NCBI GenBank assembly: GCA_050084515.1
Contig: CM114272.1
Location: 38,316,001 to 38,380,000 of the forward strand
DNA length: 64,000 nt
Direction of reading: 5' to 3'
Origin: Blasia pusilla
Lineage: Eukaryota; Marchantiophyta; Marchantiopsida; Blasiales
Positions 55,471 to 64,000 of this stretch are shown here, one piece after another. The notes below the pieces were generated by a model, which was given only the letters and a program-made list of their open reading frames with translations, searched no databases and was not told the origin of the DNA. The position numbers and the translations under genes are program-made. Each line of letters opens with the position of its first letter. Position 1 is the stretch's first letter.

Positions 55471-56101
55471 TGCGGACTCGGATGTGACTGGAAAGCCTCA
55501 CGGAATTGCAAAGCGAGAGTATGACTCACCAACCGCAAGAGCACCTCACCTATGGCAATTGGACGAATACCACCACCCTCCTTTGACAACGCCAAAAGTC
55601 GCCCGCCCTAATACTTGGGCCATCTGTTGGCACTCTCCCCGAGCTAGGTGAGAGGCAACCTGAAGCAACTCGGAGAAGCCGCTAGCGGTATCCTCGGAAG
55701 GAAAGCAATCACGAAGGTGTTCGTACATCATACGCAGACAAACCTCCGCCGCAATCCTCGGAGAACGCCCGAGTGCCCGTGCAAAGAGGGACGGGTCAAG
55801 GCATATATCCGTCGTCGTGGTGGAAGTCACGTGCAAAAGCTGGAATGTCAACCGATGGACGAGGATGTAGCCTCCGGAGGGCATCGATGGTAACTGAAGA
55901 AGGAGCCATGTCCATCGGGCGAAGAGCACGCGTACTCGCGAGTACTCACAGGCTCGCCCGATGTCCTACATCGCCGCAACCTGGCTGCTCCAGGATTGTC
56001 CGCCGGAAACCAGGTGAATTACTACCCGCGAATGCCACAAACTCACTCTCTGAGACTCCCAATCACCTCCTCGAAAGCGTCTCAGGCGTGCTATAACCTC
56101 T

Positions 56102-56551
56102 CTATGACCGGCCTTCCCTCCCCCGAGTGTAACGAAGACACCATCGTGGAAGGAGAAGTAGTAGGTACCAAGAGAGCTCATCCATAGGATCAAGGGCGAT
56201 CCTAGCGAGGGGAAGGAGGAATGCGTGGCGGAGGTCGTCCCGAATAGCATGGGGGATCCTATGAAACAACCTCGGGCGGGGAAAACGGGTCTCAAAGAGA
56301 CCTATAATCTTGCACTGGTGGGACCTCAACCACTCCCATGCCTCAGAGGGGGCGATGATGGGAAGCACCGGAGAGCATCCATGGTCGACAGGAGGGACCA
56401 CCCATCCAAATCTATCAAAGTCTGGATGTTTAGCCGCTAAGTGGTTCCGAATTCTTGAACGAGTGAAGAATTCGGGACAACATGGGCATTTAGTATCCCG
56501 ACTAGACGACCCACGGGTCCCCACACGGGGAGCCAATGTGGGTCGAGGCAT
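56102..56551 (-). pseudogene. N-terminal region with C2H2 zinc finger of the non-LTR element
   Basis: Open for 149 codons from ATG at 56551. A C2H2 zinc finger reads CPCCPEFFTRSRIRNHLAAK then HPDF (Cys-x2-Cys, His-x4-His). R2-type elements bind their target with such N-terminal fingers. Later it has HAFLLPLARIALDPMDELSW and YLLLLLPRWCLRYTRG, a hydrophobic block typical of the segment just before the polymerase in these proteins. A frameshift after 56102 separates it from the polymerase. Confidence 0.75.
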
Positions 56552-57678
56552 GGATGCAACTCACCAAGAAGAGGACATGGCCCCCTCCAATAAAATCGTG
56601 CGACAATCCCCCGTCAATAATAGTCCTATCATCCCCATTCGAACGAGCGGTCCTGGCAAACCACTCTCTTCCCGTCCACGGTAATGCTCCCTCTAACATA
56701 AACTCTCACCTACCGACATCACCTAGGACTTCTAGTCCCAACCCCCTCCCAAAAATAAACTCATGAATACGTAGAGTTGCTAAGAGTGTGAAAAGATCAT
56801 GGGCCCTTCGAGATAAAATAGATGAGAAGAAAAGTGTATGTACGGGAGGGGTAACAAATATAAACGTGAATCGAACCAAAATGAGAAGCACATACGACAA
56901 ATACGACAAACAAGAAAGGACTTGGGAAAGGAGGGGAAGGGTGGGTGAATAGAGGACGTTACCTTGGGAAATTTCTCCAAATGACAATAAGCTAAGCCCT
57001 AATATTCACATTTGGAACCCTAATATGAACCGAATTCTAAAAAGATGAATAAAAATAAAAATACTTCACGCCATGCAGCAAGGTCCAGATCAAAACGAAG
57101 CTCTCGTCACGCTCTCTGTTTCGACATGTAGCACGTCTCTTTTCGTCCCCTACGCCCTCCGTCCTTCCTCCCGCCGTCCCCGTCCATGCCTCCCGCCGTC
57201 CCCGCCCAAAATCGCTGCCTTCGAGTCCTGAGACAGAATCGCCAGGGTGCCGACGGGAGCAATCAGGCATGGATTCCATATCGTTTCCTGCCTTTATATC
57301 GGCTGAATAACGGAGTACCCGCGTATTGGAGGTCGGTGCGTTTATATCGGCTGATTAACGGAGTAGTCACTTATGGAGATCGGTGCCTTTCCTCCTCGTA
57401 TAATCTATACTATAATGTGAGGAGGGAGGTTTACTTCTTTTGGTAACCCCCCTTTCCCAAAGAAGTCAAGACACCTATACAAGTGCTTCTCAAATGTCCT
57501 CTTGTGAAAAAAAGTTAAAAGAGATTTGAACGAGAGGAGATGTTTTTTGATTTGCATCCCTCACTTGACAGATCTCTACTGATAAATCTTTTGACACTAA
57601 CAAGTTGTAGTAAGACACCTGTTATCTGACTCGCTTTAGGATGGCAAATAAGTCTGCTATCTAACTTGGAGCTCAAAA
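56552..57678. other. no confident gene
   Basis: 56552-56960 may include the leader of the minus-strand non-LTR element. 57110-57240 is a pyrimidine-rich, GC-rich stretch (CCTCCCGCCGTCCCCG repeated). 57285-57380 carries a doubled TTTATATCGGCTGA word. Confidence 0.4.
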
Positions 57679-58170
57679 ATGTTGTCGAAGGAAGTGGCGA
57701 GAGAATTGGAGGAAGCATCAGCCGAAGAGGAAGCATCAGCCAAAGATTCCGAAATTGGAGCACAACTCGGTCACAAACTGGCGAGAGAACTGAGGAAGCA
57801 TCAGGTCCTTTATTTCAAGGCAAATCTTCCGGGAAGGATCAAAGCTGCCGAGTGTAGATGTGTCTTTAGTTGTGTAAACTCGGTTGTAAATGAGAGAGTT
57901 TTCGATGGAAGTCTGTTACAGAAGGTCAGATGTGCACAACTAGGATCGCCAAGCGCAGAAAATCCATACCATAAACTCCTTTTCTTCTTTTTCATAACGC
58001 TTTTGGAATTCACCGTTAGGATCCCTGTAGAAGTCCATAATGATCACTCGGGCAGTCCCGGTTCCGTCCTATTTTCCAATTCCTTGACTCTTTTCGGTCC
58101 CAATTATCTTTCGAAACCTTACGACCTTTCTCCAATTTGCCGGCCGTCTCGTGGAAATGTTACCAATTGA
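57679..58170 (+). CDS. hypothetical ORF, 163 codons
   Basis: It starts at an ATG (MLSKEVARELEEASAEEEAS) with a Glu- and Ala-rich beginning that contains an imperfect internal repeat (GCGAGAGAA..GGAAGCATCAG twice). The remainder has no recognised domain and includes a Phe-rich run (LLFFFFITLLEF). It could be chance; a similar-sized frame follows at 58193. Low support. Confidence 0.2.
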   Translation: MLSKEVARELEEASAEEEASAKDSEIGAQLGHKLARELRKHQVLYFKANLPGRIKAAECRCVFSCVNSVVNERVFDGSLLQKVRCAQLGSPSAENPYHKLLFFFFITLLEFTVRIPVEVHNDHSGSPGSVLFSNSLTLFGPNYLSKPYDLSPICRPSRGNVTN

Positions 58171-58814
58171 CGTTAAACGTTAGTGATTCCTTGTGAATTA
58201 CACCTTCGCCATCGAAAGATCCTACAGTTTGCATGTGTTGGGGAAACTCCGCTTTGCTTGCAGAGCTTTTCGGGGCAAAGCATATGTTGGATCGGATTCT
58301 CTCCTTGATTTTTCCGCCGTGCATCGCAAGCTTGCGGAGGAGTTTGCAATATATGTTTTTCTCCATGGATTCTTTAGGTTTTTTGCCCTTCCAGATCCGG
58401 TTTGTACGGTCTTTTCTGATCCCGTGAATTTTTGTGCCGCATTTTCTTTCGTGAAGGCGCCCTCGGGTCTTGATTGGCGGCTCGTTTCTTGCGCGCCTCA
58501 GGTGTGTGGCGTGTTCGTTGAAGTTATTTTTGCTACGGTGTGTATTCTGAAGCGCATACCATTTTAAGCGATGGTTCAATTTTTGGAATTTCAGATTTTT
58601 CATCATGCCAAACCGCGTGTGATTGCTTACTTTGTAGAGTGATTTCACATTTATGATACACTTAATTTTCTGCATTTTCCTCCATCCCAAGTTGAAATAT
58701 CCCGCGGCACTCTTTCTCTATGTCCTTCGCATGCTCCTGTGTCTTTCCTTCTGATAAGATCCTGGGGTACCTACATGGACACGAGCAAGTCACAGACTTC
58801 CGGGACCCATAGCC

Positions 58815-58816
<2 letters not shown>
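58171..58816. other. no recognised feature
   Basis: Open frames on both strands (58193-58567 plus, 58160-58690 minus) overlap and resemble nothing known to me. Confidence 0.35.

Positions 58817-58872
<56 letters not shown>
58817..58872. repeat. (CT)28 microsatellite, 56 bp
   Basis: An uninterrupted CT run immediately before the first recognisable base of LINE-B copy 3. Confidence 0.95.
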
Positions 58873-58876
<4 letters not shown>

Positions 58877-60240
58877 GGCTCTGATGACTTTGGTGGCCTC
58901 GAGGAAACAGGAGAGAAACTCAAGAGATGATCTCCCGACCAAAATCTGGTGTGACATGTGGGGCATGGAGGCAAATGTACTGAAGTGGGGTGTGATGATT
59001 TTCAATGGCAAGGAGGAGGACCAAGACCAACAGTGGTACTGGGGTGACCAAGAGATCCCCCGTGTGGCTACCTACACCTATCTGGGCATAGAATTCTCGG
59101 AAGATTGCATGTGGGATGCACACATCAAGAAGACTACCGAGAAAGGCCACAAGAAGGTGAACGGTCTATCCGATTCCTACTGATGTCGGGACATCACATC
59201 GAAGTAAAGCGCTGTGTCATTTTGCATACCATTCGCCCCTCGCTGGAATACGGGCAGTAGTGTGGGATGCCAACACCAAACAAAGGGATAGGCTTGAAGT
59301 CATGCGGTGGCGTTTGGGGGTATGATGTCAACTTCATCACGAACAGCCAGCGTTGGTGTGAGATCGAACTAGGTGTGGAACCCTTGGAGGATAGACGTGA
59401 CATCGCCAAGTTGAAATGGCGGAGGCAGCTGGAGACAATGGACTTCCATCGCTATCCTAAAGAGGTGATGGGGAAAACGGACCCAAAGAAGACCAGTAAA
59501 CAGGCCAAATCTTGGACGAGAAAGGTTCAAGAGATTGTGCAAGCATCCAAGCTCCAGCAGGCCTGAATCTGTGGGAGCAAGATGAGAAAGCATTCGTGGA
59601 TACCATAACCAAAGCAAAGGCAAACGCTCACAGCAGAACAAAGATAGAGGAAGCCATGAAAATGTTGACCTCTCTCTTTTGACGGTATATCCCGAGAGGG
59701 CGAATCGAAGAACTATTTGCGGGGAACCCCTTGCTTGGGAACCCGGCTCAAGTTCAAGTTCGGGGACGGGGCAATCCCCTTGAACCATAAGAAAACAGGA
59801 TGGGAACACAACTAAACTCTTGCGCCTTGTGTGACGATGGGGACGAAACCTCTAGTCATTACTTGGTCTCCTGCGCAAAATTCACAACACACCGAGCAAG
59901 AGCATATGTTGATATTGCTAAGCTAGTTGCACCATAATTGTTCAACACATTCAGTAGCCTTGATTCATTGCCCAAAGTCTTTGACTTTGGTAAATCTTGT
60001 CTATTGGGGATCCCAATCAGGTAAAGTAGATTGTGTGGTGAAGAGTTTCTTGGTTGATACTTGGAAGCTCCGCACAAACACCTTGTTTGGTCAGCACTCA
60101 CACTATATGAGAGTGTCTCCCTCCTCTCATATGGTACCTTCTTCACTTGCTTCTCTCTCTACATCCATCCCAATCTCAAGCACCGTCCAACCAGGGCGCG
60201 GGGTCTATGGTCGCAAGGCTACGACAGGCACTACTTAATG
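58873..60240 (+). mobile_element. LINE-B, copy 3 (from the polymerase active site to the 3' end)
   Basis: The first codons after the CT run read LFGSDDFGGLEETGEKLKR, where a LINE polymerase has [LF]ADD, so the copy begins at the catalytic motif. Next: WCDMWGMEANVLKWGVMIFN, YTYLGIEFSEDCMWDAHIKK, the C-terminal basic region with DIAKLKWRRQLETMDFHRYP, the Cys-rich CALC-type motif in a shifted frame, and the tail SLASLSTSIPISSTVQPGRG. It is collinear with copies 1 and 2. Frameshifts at about 59180, 59260, 59570 and 59690 inactivate it. It most resembles L1-like or other APE-type LINEs, but the endonuclease end is not present. Confidence 0.75.
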
Positions 60241-63200
60241 AGTACAGCCTCTCTCCGGATTTGAATTTCAAATTTTGCACTCGTAAGTTCATGTCTCGAT
60301 TCAGTTGAATTGAAAGTCCTCAAGAATTGGAAACTGGCAGATCGGTCACCAGATTACTATGCATCATTGCTCCAGTGATTACTAGAGATGAAGTGTGCTG
60401 TACCACATCCACTCCACTCCAGAACAATCTAGTAGGGGGCGTGAATAACAAATCACTTTACTGCAGGAAGAAAGTGGAGAGATCACTGAGTCGGAGAGTG
60501 CTGACGAAAATGAAGAATGATCCGCATTACACCATCCCTCCGAAAGAACCGTCCCATGAGGCGTTGGTGAAGTGGCGAATGTCAACTCCATTCCTCAATG
60601 CCGCACGCTAATTCCGCTACACTCTGAACCTCGACAATGATTCCAGCCATTTTAAGGTGCACTCTCCTGCCCCATCCGAGACGAGACTTTGTGGGCTGAT
60701 TCCGCTCTATACTCAAATGGAAAACTTCCATGTATTTTCTTGTTTTGTAGACCCCGTCCCCTATTAGTTTGCTCAAGTGGCCACCTTACTACAAAGATGT
60801 AATCCACGATCAAGGCTTACCTTACAGTCCGGTTACGGGGTCACTTTCACTATATGAAAGGCTCTACATCACCTACGATATTTTAGGGTCTAGGCCCCCT
60901 AACTTATAAGTGAAAAACTTTTTTTTCTCATCCTTATGTACTTTAAAGGAATCATTTTTTCATTTTTGGTACCTTTAAAATTCTTTAAGTAAAGAAATCA
61001 CTTGAAGTAAATAAGACCTTGAAAGAAAAGAAAAATACCAAGTTGAGTTAACATCGACCATGTTGTCGTTACACTATGATAGAGGGGGATTCAACTCCTA
61101 ATTGAGCAAGAAGCTCAATCATCCAATCTGTCATCCCCCTAGCCTACTCCCTCCCACTAACCTACTCACAATTCAACAGTGTCAAGTACACTCTAAGCAC
61201 AATCCACAAAAGTATTGAATCCAACATGTCTCAAACATAAAAAAAACTCACCAAGATCAACTCACACTCTGAATGTATGTAGTCAAAGCATGTAAGTCAA
61301 ATGAATCAAGTATATACATTCTATCTTGTACTCCTGATGTCATTGTCATCTCACATTAGAAATCACCATTTCAATATCAATCCATTGCACATCTATTGCA
61401 TCATAAGTGAACAAGGTTTTGTTGTTACCATGGCCGGAAGACTTGTACCAATTACACATGACATGAAAAATGCTTCCCTTCTGTCCAGGAGGAGGTACAT
61501 GTATGTCCATCAAGTCTAAGGCCCTAAGAAGTTTTGACCAATGTGTACCATTCTTCTAAATCATAAACACAATACTCCCTAACTAATACTCTTTTTTTGC
61601 AACTCTTGCCTCCACTGCAAGTTGTGTCTCTTTTCCCTTCCTTTTCTTTGACTTTTTTGATCATATGGAAGGGCCAATGTCTTCTCTAGATTCAAAAAAA
61701 ATTGCGATATCACTACCAACATCAACCAAAAAAGTTGGGCAATTAGAATCACGCTCCTTTCCCTTGCCAATAGTGTAATATATCTTTTGGGCTATTCGAG
61801 TTAGCATGTTCTTTGACATGAAAGGATTGCAAGACAACTAATTTACAAGGATGGATTTATAGATAATCTTGCCCTCATAAGTTACAGTAGGCACTATTGT
61901 ATGGGGAATCGCCACAGTAGTCAGTTTTGCTTGACAACCACGCTCACATAGAGTTGCGAATTTTCAAGTGTTTCTAGAGAGCTTAAAGATTAAAATATGA
62001 TTGGCAACAAGCAGAAAAATTTGATTCGCTCATCACTCTATACACAAGTGTCCACAAGAGATGACATTGGTTTCAACTTTCAACCATACATTTCGTGTTG
62101 GAAAACTACGGACGCAACTGAATACTGAAGTTGAGTGCTCATTGGAGGTTGGCGCATGGTGGCATAACAAGATGAAAGCGCATGGTGGCTCCGTGGAGAA
62201 GCACAAGACTGCAGCGGAGAGATGGCAAGGAGAGAAAGATTATTTGTGGGCGCATTAGGTTTTAAATATCTCTCTTACACGACCAAATCTGATTTCCCCC
62301 ACAACCAAATGTGAATCAAATAAGAGAGGTCACATGCTTACCTGAATCAGCTTGAAAAAAAGAGGGTGGATAACAATAAGTCGACCAATGCCGAACAATG
62401 GTGAACCAACTTCAACAATAAGCCAAAATGATAGACATACACAAACGATTCTAGAGAAGCACAATTTGCCTGTCCAAGGTTCTAGTATCGCAAGATGTAG
62501 ATCCAATTGAAAATAAAATGCTTTGAGCTGCTTCACAAGCTCTTTCACAAGTAAGTGTTAGTGATCACAGATTGAAGAAAGTTTTTCAACATGTCTGCTA
62601 TTCGGGAAGAACTCAACAGAGGATTGATTGAAGCTTGCTCGATAATCAAACCTCCCTACAACCCGCCTGCAACTTGCTTGCAAGCTCCTCTTTCGAGTGG
62701 CGGTTGCTTGTCTTTCCTTGGAAGGATTTCCCATAAACCCAAACCATGTTCAAGTCTACTCAAGAGAAATAGTGGGAAAATGGTTAAGGGGTAAAACCTT
62801 TAAAAAAAACTATCTTTTTCCCTCTAAATTCCCTACAAAAGAATCAAAGAATTTCGTACCTAGGGAGGAAAATTATTATATAAAATTAAATTTAAAATAA
62901 ATATAAATAAATTTTATGCAATAAATATATATATTATATATTTTGTGAGTATTAACCGTATCTTATGTGAATGTCTTCCATGGCAAGGAAACTAATATAA
63001 AGACCCTGTTGTTCTTTTAAGAGTGCCATAGAATAAAGTAAACCCTACTATTCTTCCACAAAACTTAATAAGTCTTCCGAGGGACGCAATTAAAAAACCC
63101 CTGACTTTGTCAGACGTGATGGGGCATATTTGTGGAAGTGAGACCCTCGAGTCCGGTTAAGGTTCTACTAAGTTTTTCATATGTGGTAGTGGCCACAGTT

Positions 63201-63579
63201 GCGTGGTAAACGCCGCAGTTGAAGCCATGTGCGCCATTGGCTGGAAACCCGAATCTAAATTAGGCGCATGCAGCTTGAGAGGAATTAGAGGCAGATGACC
63301 ATTCACCACAAACCATAGAAGGGTTCAGTTTCTGGTCGCATGTGGCTATATCTAATGTTGAAATAGCCCCATGTGCATGTAGATGAAGTACAAGGGGATA
63401 ATTTTGAAGAACCCACATATGCTGCAATGTATCACGGACATGAGCGTTTATATTTTGCAAAGTTGGATGATTTACACATGAGACTACAATCCAATTTCAA
63501 ATTCCCTCCTACATGGGTGGTTGTAAGACTAGTTCAAATTTTGTCGAACGAGTCACCACATTATATCTACCAAGCTTGC
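60241..63579. other. no recognised gene
   Basis: 3.3 kb of AT-rich sequence. Short ORFs (60327-60611, 61301-61519, 63373-63591) have no family resemblance. A (TA)n-rich stretch lies at 62880-62945. Confidence 0.5.
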
Positions 63580-64000
63580 TGTCACATCTGAGTAGCCGAT
63601 AGGTCGAGATCTATCGTGGATAGGGCGTAGGAGCCAGCGGACTATCTTGAGTGTAACTTTGTCCCACGGTGTCGGATGAGGTTGAGGATAGGTCCATTGT
63701 GTCAGGAACGTTGTTTCTGACAACTTTCATGTTGAGGTCTTTTACAGCCGGGTGACTCGTTGACCAGATCATCCGCCCCTGGTAAGGTGTGCGCGCAGGT
63801 TACCAAAAGGAGGGCTATTTTTAGGGGAAGAGCCTTTTGGCTCTTTCCAACCCTGTATAGGAGAGGAAGATGGTTTTCCTAAGCCATATTTCTCATGTTG
63901 GGCCGTTGGAGCACCTCCCTTGTATGTGTGTGAGATAGGACTAGGGTGCTAGCATCTGGATTCCTTGATAGCACACGATGAACGAGGCTCGATATGTCGA
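63580..64000 (+). repeat. LTR-D, copy 2 (5' part, cut by the window end)
   Basis: It begins TGTCACATCTGAGTAGCCGA and is homologous in its first 270 bp to the reverse complement of 1923-2194. Dispersed, starting in TG and followed by no coding sequence within the window, it is most likely the start of an LTR. What follows lies outside. Confidence 0.5.

Larger units (their letters stand above)
53390..56551 (-). mobile_element. RLE-type non-LTR retrotransposon, copy 2 (near full coding length, degenerate)
   Basis: On the minus strand: N-terminal C2H2 zinc finger, reverse transcriptase, a Cys-Cys-His-Cys motif and a restriction-like endonuclease, as in R2-type non-LTR elements. Coding span is about 2.9 kb. 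Numerous stops and frameshifts. No LTRs. The right end upstream of the zinc finger is not delimited. Confidence 0.8.

Noticed and set aside
58160-58690. 176-codon minus-strand ORF opposite a 124-codon plus-strand ORF
   Set aside because: The two are mutually exclusive; neither resembles a known protein or shows splice sites or repeats that would favour one.

Overview
This looks like nuclear DNA of a green plant (streptophyte) with a large, repeat-rich genome. The basis is one conserved, intron-bearing plant-type gene, a degenerate interstitial tract of the plant telomere unit CCCTAAA, Ty1/copia elements with an initiator-Met primer site, and a Ty3/gypsy lineage carrying a DNA methyltransferase. 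Such methyltransferase-bearing retroelements are, to my knowledge, reported mainly from streptophyte algae and dinoflagellates. The two classes of non-LTR elements and the gypsy type suggest an alga, bryophyte, lycophyte or fern rather than a flowering plant, but the species cannot be told from this window.

Layout. 1-2200: gypsy tail, then a 5'-truncated non-LTR element with a restriction-like endonuclease (minus strand) sitting in an LTR-like sequence. 3537-8800: the only confident host gene, three exons with matching phases, encoding a predicted organellar membrane protein with a Coa1/Tim21-like domain; its 3.6 kb first intron holds a LINE fragment and a near-perfect hairpin. 10558-25469: a decayed copia element (copia-1, plus strand) whose integrase region holds a hAT-like MITE and whose 3' LTR was split by a 10.3 kb gypsy element (gypsy-1, minus strand, 15144-25435). 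25996-29220: two diverged direct copies of an unclassified repeat. 29470-34977: gypsy fragments, LINE fragments and long (CT)n tracts. 34978-39400: an array of short palindromes followed by transposon-type coding remnants. 39914-46218: a second copia (copia-2) with a solo LTR inserted in gag. 46300-47348: further coding remnants. 47691-48420: telomere-like tract. 53390-56551: the longer copy of the endonuclease-type non-LTR element (minus). 58873-60240: the longest copy of the other LINE. 63580-64000: an LTR-like sequence cut by the window edge.

The most interesting object is gypsy-1. Read on the minus strand it encodes gag, two zinc knuckles, an aspartic protease, a C5-cytosine DNA methyltransferase domain, reverse transcriptase, RNase H, integrase and a C-terminal PHD finger. 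A DNA-methylation writer and a probable histone reader in one retrotransposon suggest an element that manages its own chromatin state. Its two LTR cores are about 99% identical, yet its coding region is broken by frameshifts and stops. Its 3' end has an unexplained structure, in which a 127-bp segment brackets the LTR core on both sides; a second copy at 34205-34977 repeats the arrangement exactly.

Nearly everything else is transposon debris with a readable insertion history. Three nested insertions have recognisable target-site duplications, and five hairpins of 16-29 bp look like template-switch scars. Apart from the 456-residue host protein I see no intact protein-coding gene, and no tRNA, rRNA or CRISPR feature.
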